From assembly GCF_002288925.2 (NCBI RefSeq), contig NW_022098002.1, forward strand, positions 3,780,430 to 3,844,429: a stretch of 64,000 bases of DNA. The letters are read 5' to 3'. Position 1 is the first letter of the stretch. The number at the start of each line of letters is the position of its first letter. The DNA is from Delphinapterus leucas. Its lineage: Eukaryota; Chordata; Mammalia; Artiodactyla; Monodontidae. Below, in pieces: positions 35,741 to 48,136 of the stretch. Position numbers and translations under genes: made by a program. The notes beneath the pieces were generated by a model. It saw only the letters and a program-made list of their open reading frames with translations, did not search any database and was not told the DNA's origin.

Positions 35741-37105
35741 AGGTGGGGTGCACTCATAACCCGGCTGTGCGGTCCCTCCCCGCGGGAGCAGAGCATGGGA
35801 AGCACACGGTGGCAGAAACAGTGCAGATGGAAAGTCAACGCAGTTATTAAAGGAGGGAAAACAAAGTTGACAGGAAAAGAAAAGTGACCACAGTCTGCTC
35901 CACACAGCAGTGTGAGCACTGACCGGTCAGCCCACCGCTCCTGGGCCGGTGGCGATAAAAGCATCTTCTTCACAGATATAGAGATAAATGCTAAAGGAAT
36001 CAATGGGAGGGTTGAGACAGGTCCCCTCTGGGGCGCTGACCGGAGGAGTGGGCTGGGGGCTGCTGTCCCTCAGAACAAGCCTTTACAATTATTTGGTTCT
36101 TCAAATATGTGCGGATAAAAATAAAAACTAAATTTCAGAAAGGAAGACTGTGCAGGATGGTTATAAAATAAAGCACTTTCATCTTCCTAGGAACTCAGTA
36201 AATGTTCGTTTTCCTCCCTCCTTTTTGTTTCAAGGCCCCACCTTTTCCTCATATACAGAAATCAGCGCATGGCTCTATTGACGGACCATTTTCCTCTCAA
36301 AATTGCCCAGCTACCCTTCAGTCCTTTCACTGTCTGTCACTGGCATCCAGCAAAGAAAAGTGAGGGCTTCTGTGGACAGAGACCTGTGCTCAGCGCTTGT
36401 TAGCATCTGTGGGCCTCATGGGCGCCTGCACCAAGGCACAGAGATGCCCGGACCCAGGGTGCGGCCAGTTCTGTTAGAGAGGCCTCCAGCCTTGATGGGA
36501 AGGGCGTTACGAGCATCTCACTGTGTATGAGCAACACGTGTCCAGGGCTTTTCCTGACTGGTGGTGACAGACGAGCTTCCCCCAGACAGTCTGTAAGGAA
36601 ACGATGGTGTCACAGGTCCTAACAGTTTCTGTTTGGGCCCCTCAAACTAGGGCAAGAGGCCAGCATCTTAAAAGGCAGAGTTTTGGGTTTGTGTGTGTGA
36701 AGGAGAGAGAGACAAAATGTGTGTATTTATAAAGCAGGCCATATGCCATTTGTTCAATGCAATATGCATTGTATTTTTATCTCTTTTTACCTCAATGATA
36801 AGGAACGCCTGCTAATTAGTAAATCTAGTCATACATCTGTGTATATCCACATATATCTATATTAATATCAAGGTTTATATGTTTATATTTAAAATGCTTC
36901 TCACTTCTGACAAAAACTTGGGTATTGGTAAACCTGGATCCTCTTAGTGGAGGGTCACTTCTTACTTTAAGTAGTTCTTTCTATATGTGGTAATTAGGAG
37001 TTTGAAAAAAGGAGTATGTTGATTTGCTATGATCTCCTACTCAGTAATCCAAGTGACCTTTAGATGCAAATCCTATCTCTCCTAAAAAATTAGAGAAAAC
37101 ATGCT
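35741..37105. other. Mostly unique intron sequence
   Basis: A short MIR-like 3' tail (AACTCAGTAAATGTTCG) is at about 36190. Otherwise nothing is recognised. Confidence 0.35.
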
Positions 37106-37106
37106 T

Positions 37107-37230
37107 CACTGATTCAAATCTACTGGTATTTATTGAGCACCTACTACGTGGAGGGCTCTGGGTTGGCTGTGGTGGATACGATGATGGATAAGGTAGGCTC
37201 AACCCTTAGCCTCTTACCATTTATTTTAGG
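37107..37230 (-). repeat. L2 LINE 3' end fragment
   Basis: 'GGTATTTATTGAGCACCTACTACGTGGAGGGCTCTGGG' is the reversed L2 3' end with little change. Confidence 0.8.
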
Positions 37231-37414
37231 GAGGAAACTCATACGAATGAAGTGATAGCAACACACATCTGAAAAGAATAGCGTCTGAGAGGAATAAACA
37301 GGGCCCCCCCCGGGGGGGCTCAGAAGGGAAAAGATCTCACTTCGAGGATCAGGGTGAGTTAAGTCTTCGGGAGTTGCCATGTTGTAGTTATAAACGAAGC
37401 ACATCTCCAGCCTC

Positions 37415-37530
37415 CTCCCACGCGTTCATTTGCTCGTCCCACAAATGCGAGTGTCGACTCTGTGTCGGGGCCCTTTGGTTTGGGCACTGGGGTTGCAGCA
37501 GTGAACAAAGCCCCCTTGATGGCGAGAGCA
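37415..37530 (-). repeat. L2 LINE 3' end fragment
   Basis: 'CGTTCATTTGCTCGTCCCACAAATGCGAGTGTCGACTCTGTG..GCACTGGGGTTGCAGCAGTGAACAAAG' is the reversed L2 3' end. Two independent L2 ends thus lie 300 bases apart in the same orientation. Confidence 0.75.
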
Positions 37531-38575
37531 GCCCAGCTGGACCTCCTTCCGTCAGCGATGTTTAGACAAGAGTTGGAACAGGGTAGATTGCACCTCCTCT
37601 GCTCTGACTCTGACTTGCGTTCCAGAGCGGGTCAGAAGTTCCCTGTGTGATGCACACGTGGCATTAACCTTCAGCAAGGCTGGGCAGTCCTTGCCGGCCT
37701 CCAGGTTTGGCTGACATAGATGCTCGTATGTAAATACAGGATCAGTGGCACCCTTGGTTCTCTGATAGCATCTTTGACATCACTGGTGGAGTGAGCAGTG
37801 CCATCAGATTACAGAAGCTCCTGGTCTGGCCCTTTGGCCATGGAGTCAGAGTCCGATTTAGGGCCCTCAGGCCTTCAAGAAGAGGCAGGAACAGGCAGAT
37901 GGTGAACGCCAGGGCTGCCCCTGCCCGGCTGGGTCATAGGAGGGCAGGATCTGCTTCGTTGGGTCATGACATCCTCTCCTGGACCTCCCTATTGCCATGT
38001 CCATGTGTTTCCTCCTGGCAGATCATGGTCAGCCAGCTCTTTCCCAGTCCCTCTCTTCAGCGTTAGCTGATCATTTCAGAGAGATTAAGTCAGCATTTCA
38101 CAATGCTTTCCTGGAGTTGGTATTCAAAATATTTAGCCTTCAAAGACAGATGCTGTCAGACTTATGTATACTTTGTGAGTAATAGCTTGGACTGCATCAG
38201 TTGCCCATAGGGTCGGGGATTAACCAGAGGTTTGGTAAGGGGAACCCTAAGACCAAAAAGCTTTTAAGAGCTGAAATTCTGTGAGGGTGGACCCCAGCCA
38301 CTGGAGACCAGCAGAAGCTATTTACTTACTTCCTGTGCCTCTCGGTGTGGCGCCCCCCACCCCCCACCGTTCTCCACTGAGCCTGAGACCAGCTCGTGGG
38401 CACATTTTAGCATCTGTCATTCTAATTATACACTTTTCTCTCACTGTGTCTTTCTAGCCAAATTTAGTCTTCCTTAAACCCCACAGAGCTGGAGTCCCGA
38501 GTATGTGATGTGAGAAAAGCCTCTTTTACCATTTGAGTAATACTCCTTTTCAATCACTCACTCGTGTGCCCAGGA
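37531..38575. other. Unique intron sequence
   Basis: Nothing recognised. Confidence 0.35.
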
Positions 38576-38579
38576 TCTC

Positions 38580-39015
38580 ACCTTTCACCATGTAGGAGGT
38601 GAATTAATGGCTGTAATAAATTACCGCAAATTGAGCAGCTTAATACAGATTTATCACCTCTCCACCGTGGAGGTCAGAGTCTGAAATCGTTTCCCTGGAC
38701 TACAGATAAGCTGTTGGCAGGGCTGGTTCCTTCTGAGGGTCCGGGGGAGACCACTCACTACCATCCCAGCGTCTAGAGGCCGCCTGCACTCCCCGGCTTC
38801 TGGCTTCTGGCACCACATCTCCTGTTGGCTGTGACCCTCCGGCCTTCCTCTCACGATGACCCTCGTGATCACATTGGGCCCACGCAAATGTGCACACCTC
38901 CCCATCTCAGGCTCCCTAGCCCCAGTTGCAATTCCCTTTTGCCGTGTAAGGTAATGTATTCACAGGTTCCAGGGATCAGGTGTAGATGCTTGGGGGGGAC
39001 TATTCTTTCACCTAC
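38580..39015. mobile_element. Ancient interspersed repeat, family not assigned
   Basis: 'AATAAATTACCGCAAATTGAGCAGCTTAATACAG', 'TGGAGGTCAGAGTCTGAAATCG', 'GGCAGGGCTGGTTCCTTCTGAGG' and 'CTCGTGATCACATTGGGCC' follow in order a widespread placental repeat (typically '..gtggcttaaaacaacagaaatttattctctcacagttctggaggc..'). I recognise the class but cannot name it. Confidence 0.65.
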
Positions 39016-40654
39016 CACAGAAGCTAATTTTAAAAACTTTTAAATCAGCTGTTTGTTTCTTTTCCCCTCTTCCGTTCCTAAGTAATTATAGGCTAGGTTT
39101 TCCAAATGCCTAATGTACTTTCAGGTCATAAGTTAAGAGATTTTAGAACACTTCTATTAATTCTTTAAAATAGTTCAGAAACAAATCGGCTGTCTTTGAG
39201 TGACTGGAGTTATCACTGTGAAACTTGAACTCCCAAGTGCATTGGACATAATCCTAGGGAGTCAGAACCTAGAAAAACCACTGTCTCCACGTTCTTGGAA
39301 ATCGCCTTTTGTCTCTAAGTAAAACGGAGGGTGAGGAAGGACCGTCCGGTCCTTGGTTGTTCCGACACCGTCACTGTCACCATCGTGTTGTGGACTCTTT
39401 CCATCTCTGGGAGCCCCCATTCCTGCTCACGGCCTCACTGCCCTTCCCCGTAGAAACCTGGACCCTTGTTCACATACACGCTCCCTCCTCTGTCTCCAGG
39501 CTTCCGTCTGCCGCCCGTCTACAGTCGGACAACGAGCTTGTTGTAAACGAGAGGAAGTCAGCGGAGTGGACGATGTGCTTGAGCTCAAGTGCATGGCCCA
39601 CTTTCCCTTTCATTCCCATGCTCGCCCACCTTCCAGAGCCTGGAGACACCCTAGACCAGCAGCGCCTTTCTCCTTAACCTTGTCCTCCAACATGGCTGCT
39701 TTAAGCCCCCGTGCGATGTGTCCCAGTGAGAATGAGAAATGTGTGAATAGCCAAGACTGCTTGTCTACGTCTTGGTTATCTAGTGGGGGTCACCCAATTG
39801 GCTTTTGACAGATACCTTACTATTACATAGGTACATTATAGCTACTGAACTGTTACCTATTTTACATATTATTTTGGAATATATATACATATAATGTATG
39901 TATACACGTTATATATGTGTATTTTACAGGCATTGTATATGTATATACATATAATAATATATAAAAATATATAGTAATATGTAAAAGCATTGAAAATTCT
40001 TTTCAGTTGTTCTCCCCTCATTCTCTTTTCATGGGGTATAGGTTTTCTTAAAAATATAATAAGAAGTGCCCTTTATTGTTGTACAGCTTCCAGCTCCCTC
40101 TCAGCTTAGAAAACTGATCCCTGGATCTTTTTAGGTGAAAGCCTTTATCTAAAAGAGGCCCAAGAGCTTAGATCCCCCTGACCGAACACAGATGAAGGGT
40201 CGCTTGGTGCAGTAAAGGCATATTTCTACTTTACTGCACTGATCAGATTGCCCAGTCAAGCTTAGAAGAGGAAATGACATGGAAGATCAGATGTGGGAAA
40301 TCATTTAAATATTTGCCCTCCTGATAGAAGATCACTGCAGTCTGCGTAATACGGGACCCAGAGGTTTTCACCATGAAGATGCGAGAAGGTGGCAGCAGTA
40401 AAACTGGTCCTGGAGGTGTGTTGTTCTAGAGTCCTCAGTCCTTGTAAATGAGGTTCTGGCTTCAGAAGGGCTTTGGTTTATTAGTACCCCGTTGGGATTT
40501 ACACGCATTTAGTTGCATGACGCCTGTATTGCATTAACGGTTTTTAAAAGCAGAGAATACTGAAAGGGAACACAGTTCATTTTCAAAAATTGATGTTCAG
40601 AATTGTAACTTTCAGTTTTCAGTAAAAGTTTACATTATGGCCCGTAGCTTGTAG
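39016..40654. other. Unique intron sequence with an AT-rich patch
   Basis: 39860-39995 is a TATA/TGTATA-rich patch. The rest shows nothing recognisable. Confidence 0.4.
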
Positions 40655-40930
40655 AGGCATAGTCTAGTCGTGGTTAAGAGTGTGAGCTTGGAGGCGGGCT
40701 GCCTGGGTTCAGATCTGGGCCTCACCGCTTACTAGCTGTGGTGCCTCAGGCAGGTTACTTAATTTCTCTGTGCCTCAGTTTTCACACCTGTGAAATGGGG
40801 AATGACAGTAAATAGTGCCTTCCTCAGAGTTGTTGTGAAGATTATGTAAGGCAACAACATAGAAGCATTTAGGTTGGTGCCTGGCACAAAATAAGCACTC
40901 AGTGAACATTGGTGGTTATTACTGTTACTG
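40655..40930 (+). repeat. MIR SINE, full length
   Basis: Best-preserved MIR in the window: 'GTCGTGGTTAAGAGTGTGAGCTTGGAGG', 'GGGTTCAGATCTGGGCC', 'GGCAGGTTACTTAATTTCTCTGTGCCTCAGTTTTC', 'GCACAAAATAAGCACTCAGTGAACATTGG', all in order. Confidence 0.93.
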
Positions 40931-42049
40931 TATCCTTCTGGGGTCTGAGGCAGTCATTTAACTGCATTTCAGAAAACTACAGTAGTTTTCTATTTTTATA
41001 CTTGCTTCTTTGAGAAATACTTATTACACAGCATTTTGTTGTCATAGTCGTTATGGCATTTACATTGTATAAACTGGAGGCAAGTTGCCAAGAATTTTCC
41101 ATTAAAGAACTAAATCAAGATCAAGATAGATACATTATTAGCAAAATATATGACTGGAATTTCTGTCAGAAATTTTAAAGGAGATGAGTTTTGGGAGAAA
41201 TCAAACATTTTCCCCCCTAACATAAAACCAAGTTATTAGATAATTTTAAATTCATGTCACATTGCATAGTCATGCTTTCCACAGATGCTGATTATAACAA
41301 TATTTTATATATGCTCATATCCAATTTCAGATTTGGGTTGTTTTTTATTTGAATTACTGCCTCCTCAGCTGCCAGGTTACTTGGCACTGATGTTAACCCC
41401 TGTTTTATAATTGTTCCCAATAATGTTTTGCAATGTACCAGGAGACTTCCATGCAAATTGCCCGTATTGGGCTACAGTTGTTCCTTCACCATGATCCTTG
41501 TGAGCAATGCCTGATAAGATTAGCAATATGCAAGATTTTTTAAAGTTACACGTGATTCATTGTGATCAGAACACTTGCTTAGGCCCTGGCTGTCCCTGGC
41601 TCTTCTCTGCTTGTTTGGATGGTTGAGTACAGATTCATCAGATGCTAGAGCCGAGAGGAAGATCTCGTAGATCATGTTGTCCTACTGTGTCATTTTGCTG
41701 TTGAGGTATTAAAGCCCCAGAAGACAAGACTCTTCCAGCTGAGACTAACCCTGTTAGTTCAAGAGCTGTGACTAGACTTTGATTCATCTGGCAACTAAAT
41801 TAAAGGGGTTGAGAAAATCACTCACATCTACTCAGCACAAAGACAAATAAAAAGGCCTGCCATCCTCGGGGAGCTCACAGTTCAGAGAGGTGACAGTCAG
41901 GTAAACAGGTAGTTACAGAACTGTCTTCATTCCCTCCACTGAAGTGCCCCATGTCAGGGTCATACAGTTATCTGGTAGATACTGTTTCAGCTCATCAACA
42001 TAGCGGTAAAGTAGGCAACTTTGTTTTTGATGCCTGTCTTTCCACTTAT
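40931..42049. other. Unique intron sequence
   Basis: 41640-41740 (CTAGAGCCGAGAGGAAGATCTCG..) resembles an unnamed old repeat also hinted at 51120-51240. The remainder is unrecognised. Confidence 0.35.
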
Positions 42050-42250
42050 CCAGTCATTTATTTTTCTATCTATGAGTCATTGATCAGAGAACACTCACAG
42101 GTGCCTGAGCTGTGCTGGACACCAGCCTCACTTCAGTGCCACGTGCCAGGCAATGAAAAGCAGGGTCCTTGCCTTCGAGTAATTTATAGCCCAGTTGAAG
42201 GAGACACAGGCATGTAAAGAACAAAGAGCAAAGATGTGTCAAAGGAGCTG
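42050..42250 (-). repeat. L2 LINE 3' end fragment
   Basis: 'CACGTGCCAGGCAATGAAAAGCAGGGTCCTTGCCTTCGAGTAATTTATAGCCCAGTTGAAGGAGACACAGGCATG' is reversed L2 in order. Confidence 0.75.
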
Positions 42251-42634
42251 TGATATAAATAAATATAGCAAGGTACCTCGAGCACACCATTTCATTCCTG
42301 CTAAATCCTCCCAGGGTTTTCACAGATGTTTCATGTGTTAGTTCATGGAACGAACCTTAAAATGTACCTTCTCAGGGATAGTTGCACCTTAGAGTAGGTT
42401 GGCAATTCTGCTGTACTTACTGCCTTCTCCCCGCTTCTTCTGGCCCTTTCCTTCCTCTTAGGTTGGGGGCGTGTCTAGAATGGGTGGTTCTGGAGAAGGG
42501 CCTGCTGGTAGACCAGCCCTGTGCTCCAGAACTGAGCAGCCGCCCTCCATCCTGACCCACCTAGAGAGAGAAAAGCCGTCCCTCCTCACGCCGACCCTGC
42601 CCCGGCTGCCGCCCCGCTGGGCAGTCCCTTCACA

Positions 42635-43800
42635 AGTAGTTCATTCATTTGTTTGCTGTGCGCACAGGCTGTAGAGGTGACAGGAAGCAGACAGACCCGG
42701 CTGATGTTCTCCAAGAACTTCTGGTCTAGACTAGCTGGAGAAACTAGCTTTGATCAAATAATCACACATATAAATGTGAAATGACAGCTGGGAGAAGGGT
42801 TATCAACATGGTGCTTGAAGAACAGTTGAGCACTGGAATCAAGGTCCGGGGGAGTGGGGGGGTGGGGGGGGAGGGAAGAACTTTCAAAGCTAAGGAGCAG
42901 CATATGAGCGAAGCTCTGGCAGGAAGAACGGGGGCCTCGTGGGCCCCATGGGAAGGCCAGTGTGGCTGGACGGGAGGGGACACGGTAACAAGGCTGAGGA
43001 GGTGGTGAGGCCAGACCACGCCGGCTCTCTCACTTTATCCAGGAGCAGCAGGAAGCCCCCAAAGTGTGTTACATAAGCAAAGCATGTACACGGTTAGACT
43101 TGGTTTTCAGAAAGATGTACTTGGCTGCTCTGTGGAGGAAGGGCCCGGGAGGAGGAGGAGGGGCCTCAGGGCCAGGAGAAGGTGATTGCAGTAGCTACAC
43201 AAGAGGTGAGACCGAGCTTGTGGCCAAGGGGATGAGGGACGTGAACACCCGAAGATTAATAGAAACTGAAATCTCCAGAACCTGCCACTTGATTGAGTCT
43301 GAGGTCAGGAGGGATGGTACCGAGTGCCTGACTTGTGGAACTTGTGGATGTGGCGTGTTGCCAGGTGTTGGTAAAAGGACAGGACTGACTGAGGTTGAAG
43401 TTGGGCACAACGACCTTGAAGTTTACCTGAGATGCTGAGGTCAGCATGTTGCACAGGCTTTGAACGAGTTTGGAATAGTCTGGATCTCACGGGAGAGGTG
43501 GGCCGTGGGGTGTCAGCTTGTGAGCAGCCTTCACTTAGCGGGCGTTTGAGGGTTGGAGAGGACTGACCAGAAGTACCAAGCAAGAGGACAAGGGACTCTG
43601 GTGAATCTTGAGGAACACAGGCATTTCGTGGCCGGATGAAGGACTAGGATGTGAACGGGACGGTGGGAGAGCTGCGGATGGGAGAGCCCGGGTGTGGGGT
43701 TACGGAGGCCAGGGGACGTGTGGGTTTCCGGGTAATGAGGGCAGCCAATTCATCACAATGTATCAGAGACAAGTGCTTTATAACGACAGACGAGGAGCCA
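42635..43800 (-). mobile_element. L2 LINE, long decayed fragment
   Basis: Starts with the reversed 3' end ('TTCATTCATTTGTTTGC..CAAGAACTTCTGGTCTAG') and continues for about 1.1 kb with purine-rich reversed L2 sequence ('GGTGATTGCAGTAGCTACACAAGAGGTGAGA', 'CCTGAGATGCTGAGGTCAGCATG'). It includes a G-run block at 42848-42876. No intact L2 reading frame remains. Confidence 0.6.
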
Positions 43801-44019
43801 TTGTACTTATAGCTACATGAGTGTCTCGGTGACCTTAGTGAGAGGTGCTCACTTGCAGGGTGTGGGCAGAAGCAAGGTTGGATGACCAGCGTGGGAAAGA
43901 TGGAGACAGTGAAGAGAGACAACTGAAGGAGAGGAGAGGGCCGCGTGGTAGGTGGAGGGCTGCAGGGTCAAAATGCAGTGCACGTCAGCGTCTTTGAAAG
44001 TCAATGGAAGAGCACCAAA

Positions 44020-44210
44020 CTCAGTATTCTGTAATGACCTGTATGGGAAAAGAATGTGAAGAAGAATGAATATGTGTGTATATATATCTATGTATAACTG
44101 AATCACTTTGCTGTACACCTGAAACTAACACAACATTGTAAATCAACTATACTCCAATAAAACTAAAAAAAGAGAGAGAGATGTTTTAGGAAAAAAAAAA
44201 GAAGAAGAAA
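44020..44210 (+). mobile_element. LINE-1 3' end, severely 5'-truncated
   Basis: Only about 150 bases of L1 3' UTR remain: 'AGTATTCTGTAATGACCTGTATGGGAAAAGAATG', 'CTGAATCACTTTGCTGTACACCTGAAACTAACACAAC' and 'CTATACTCCAATAAAACTA', then an A-rich tail with GA repeats. Possible target site duplication AAG(A/G)GCACCAA-type at 44008-44018 and 44211-44221 (10 of 11 identical). Confidence 0.88.
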
Positions 44211-44221
44211 AAGAACACCAA

Positions 44222-45620
44222 GAGTGAACCCAGATGTCGGCCGTGGGCTCCGGGTGGCGATGTGCGGACGTGGGTCCATCGGTTGTAACAAGTCGCCATC
44301 TGGCGGGGTGCTGACAGCAGAGGCTGTAGGGCAGAGGGTGTGGGAGACTGTGCCTTCCTCTCAGTTTTGCCGTGAACCCAAAACTGCTCTAAGAAATAAA
44401 GTCTGTTTTTAAAAATTCAAAAGAAGGATCCAGCAGAGGAGAGGTTGACTCTATGGGAGAGAAGAGCAGTGTTCCTGTGAGAAGGCAGGACATCACAGCT
44501 GGACAGAGGGCGTCGCCGACGGACACAGCTGACGCCAGGCAGGAGGGGAGCCGGGAAGCTGGGTGGATGTTGGGACCGCAGGCTTCTCGGCTCGGCCCCT
44601 GGAGCCTGATGGGGTTCCCGCCTGAGTGCTGCTCTGAGACGTAGATGGGAGGACCTCCCGAAGATGAACAAAGGGGAGCTCAGGTCATGGTGGTTGGAGG
44701 ACAATGGGGAACATCTGAAACCGTGTGGTGGGTGGAGAGCAGGGCAGCCAAGCTCTCAAAGGCCTATGGGGGGTGGCCGTGCGCTGGGGAGTGAGGGGAG
44801 ACCGTCTGAGCGGTGGGCTCCGGGCACAGGTCCTTCCTGTGGGTCCGCAGTGCTGGTACATCCCAGCCTGCTTCTTTCCTCGGGAAACCGTTTACCAAAC
44901 CAAGCTCTTGAGATGTTAGTATGTCCATCTGGACAAAAAGATATTTTTCACTGAATGGAAAAGGAAAGGGGGAATATTTTTTATTGTTTTGCTTAGATTT
45001 TCTCCTTGGGTTTCTCTTTGACATGCATCTAGACCACTGTAATTTTGGTTGACTTCTTACCATGGGTCATCCCGCCTGAACATGTTTTTAAATCTTCTTT
45101 TCTTCTCTGTCAGCTCTTTTATTACAGACTATATTTTTCATGTGTTGTGTTGTGTTGTCTCCATCCTTATGATGCGTTGCTTACAATATTATTCCTCCTG
45201 TTCTCTGTGCCTATTATTACTTTAGTTTTGCAGGGACTTCCCTGTGAATAGCAGAATGTAATTTATGAAATATGACAATCATTCTTGTAACACTGTGCTG
45301 TATGTTAAGTTCACTCAACAGCAGTGTGGGGTAGTTACCCAGACGGCCAGCCTCCAGAGCTTCACGTGGCCTCTCACATCTAGAAGGAGCCTCCTGGGTT
45401 CCCCCGCAGGATGGAGCAGAGAGGCAAGTGTTGGCTGCCCACCCCCGTTTCTGGCATTTACCATTTGAACTAACTCAAGGACAAGTGTCTCTAGATTAAT
45501 TCAAGTGTGTGTAAAGACACACAATTCTACTTTGTTATTAATCAAAGTTATAATTATCTAAGTAAGCGGTGCTAAGTAGTCATTTTTCAGGTCCTTTCGT
45601 GAGAAGCTAGCAACGTATAA
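44222..45620. other. Unique intron sequence
   Basis: Nothing recognised. Confidence 0.35.
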
Positions 45621-45624
45621 TTGG

Positions 45625-45845
45625 CGTGTGTAGTGGTCAAGAGGGAGATTCTCGGGTCAGGCTGCCTGGGTTTGAATGAAAGGGACCTGCCCTTTGTTGC
45701 CACGTGTGACCTTGGGCAGGTTATAACTTCTATAATACTACCGGTCTCGTGTGATTATTGTAAGGATTAAAAGAATGAATTCACATAAAGCTCTTAGAAC
45801 AGTGGCTGGCACAGGATCAGGACTTAGTAAATTCTAGCTGTGACG
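45625..45845 (+). repeat. MIR SINE, near full length
   Basis: 'GTAGTGGTCAAGAGGGAGATTCTCGGGTCAGGCTGCCTGGGTTTGAA' and 'TCTTAGAACAGTGGCTGGCACAGGATCAGGACTTAGTAAATTCTAG' bracket a MIR with a small central deletion. Confidence 0.88.
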
Positions 45846-47711
45846 AGATTATGTCCTGTCCCGCAGTGCAGCTTCGGAAGTCTGGGGTCTTCTGCTGCCC
45901 TCACTTCGCAGACACTTAGTTCTCATCACATACAACTCGAAAAGTAGGTTATCGTATAATTTTTCACAATGTCTAAGTTAATACTATGCACAGTAATAAG
46001 GCTTTATATGATAGGAATATTGGTTTCTCGTCTCTCCTCCCATATATGTAATAAGCTACGCTTACTCCCTTTGCATTCAAAACAACCCCGTCCCCCCCAG
46101 GGCACTGTGTGGCTCTCAGATACAGGGAATATCTTCAGCCAGCTTGGTACAGATAAAGACATTCTTTTTCAGCTCTTTCAAACAGAGGAATCAGATGGTT
46201 GAACTTTTAAGAAAACATTCCTCCCAAGTCTGGTTGGATGGAATGGTTTGCTGTAAAGATCCAGTATTATTCAGAGCCGCTCTGTGCTCCCTTAATTGAA
46301 GAGCTTTGACACTGACATTGAAGAGGGATTGCCTTTGGGGCCACCAGCAGACAGCTTTCTTTACCATCTTGTATTGTTAATGACTCAGAGAATGTTTTCC
46401 GATGAGATCAGAAGCAACCCACTAAAGAAAAAGTGGAGGGAACTTGAGAGCTTAGGAGAGCGGAGAGGAGGGATGTGAGAAAAGCTAAAAAAAGACCAAA
46501 GTTGGTGCGGCAGGAGGGGTGGGGCTGCCTTTCGTCCCAGCACAGCTGCTCAGAATCTTTTTTCAAGTGGGAAGAGATGACAAGAAATCCTGTCTTTACC
46601 AGCCGTGAAGATGTCTTTGAAATGATGCGAGGGAAGCCAGAGACAGACATGGAGTGGAGTTGGACCAGGTCCTGCCCTGCAGCTCTCGAGGAAAGATGCG
46701 TCCAGCGCTGCGGTTCGCCACTGGGCCGCCGGCATGTCTGCAGGAGGCGCAGAGCGTGGACTGTCCGTGTCACCTGGCACCGCGCCCTGGGGCCGCCCGG
46801 CCATCCCCACCGACGGCTCTGCTCACAGCCCCGCCGCCACCCCTTCTTCAGCCTTCCTCGGCAGTGCAAGCACAGCCTGCACACAAATTAAGCGGCAGTC
46901 TCGGGGCTTAAAGAAAAAGGAAAATTTTTCATTTTACAAATGAAAAATGTAATGTCTCCTGTGCCAGTTCACTCTGTGTCCCCTGAAATGGTTTCATCTC
47001 TATGCTAATTTTATGCTGAAAATAGGAACGCTCCTGCTCAGGAAGAGGAGAGTAAGGGCTGGGAATCAAAGGCTGTCTGAATTTCTGGAGCCAAGTGGAC
47101 ACCCCCCTCGATTCAGTCCCACTTAGAAGGTGTCCTCTGGGCCGGCCTGGCCCTCAAGACACCCATCCTTGCACTGGGGGCCGTGCTGGGGGATCCGAGG
47201 GCTTCACCTCCCACCCAGGAAGCCGACTCCCTGGCCTTGGGCGTGGATTCGTGCCTTCAGGAGAGTCTTGCTCTTGTCTTCTCCTTGCTCTTACAGCAGA
47301 GCCTTCCCTGGTATATCCAGATCCCACAACTGACTTCCCTGGATTTCCTCCACTTCTGTTTTAAATGAATAATTAACTCATAAAAGGCACCATCGCAGAA
47401 GTACAGAGTAACCCATAATTCCATGCCTGTAAATTCTTTGAACAAGTGGACGTTGTTTTATGTTTAGTTCTAGGCTTATCTGCTTCTCTCGGTAGAACAT
47501 GAGATGTTGAGGGTGGGAACCTCACCTCTGTGCCTTAGCGCTGTCATGGAACCTTCCTCAGCGTAGGCCGTTACTACACGCTTGCTGATCTCTGGAGGCT
47601 CCTGTCGGTCTGTCCCCTCATAGTTCAAGGGCAGCTGGACAAAGAAGAGGTTGGAAGGGTCTTGTTCTCACTGCTCTTCACCTGATTTTCACAGACACCA
47701 CTCTATCAGCT
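45846..47711. other. Unique intron sequence
   Basis: Nothing recognised. The 138- and 158-codon frames that overlap on opposite strands at 46408-46891 have no recognisable domain. Confidence 0.35.
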
Positions 47712-48136
47712 TGGTCCTGCCCATTGTCACCTAGCTCTCTGTGTCCTTCCTGGTCCTGCCCATTGTCGCCTAGCTTTCTGTGTCCTTCCTGGTCCTGCCC
47801 GTTGTCACCTAGCTCTCTGTGTCCTTCCTGGTCCTGCCCGTTGTCGCCTAGCTCTCTGTGTCCTTCCTGGTCCTGCCGGTTGTCGCCTAGCTCTCTGTGT
47901 CCTTCCTGGTCCTGCCCGTTGTCGCCTAGCTCTCTGTGTCCTTCCTGGTCCTGCCCGTTGTCACCAGCTCTCTGTGTCCTTTGGTCCTGCCCGTTGTCGC
48001 CTAGCTCTCTGTGTCCTTCCTGGTCCTGCCGGTTGTCTCCTAGCTCTCTGTGTCCTTCCTGGTCCTGCCAGTTGTCGCCTAGCTCTTTGTGTCCTTCCTG
48101 GTCCTGCCCGTTGTCACCAGCTCTCTGTGTCCTTCC
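47712..48136. repeat. Minisatellite: 39-bp unit, 11 copies
   Basis: Unit starts at TGGTCCTGCC and ends at GTGTCCTTCC. Copies begin at 47712, 47751, 47790, 47829, 47868, 47907, 47946, 47982, 48021, 48060 and 48099. Nine copies are 39 bases, the seventh is 36 and the last 38. Copies differ at a few positions (mainly C/G in CCCG/CCGG and A/G in TCACC/TCGCC). Since 39 is a multiple of three, one frame on each strand stays open through the array, giving artefactual 154- and 169-codon ORFs with 13-residue periods. Confidence 0.97.

Noticed and set aside
47712..48136. CRISPR array
   Set aside because: The units are contiguous with no unique spacers, and the genome is mammalian; it is a minisatellite.
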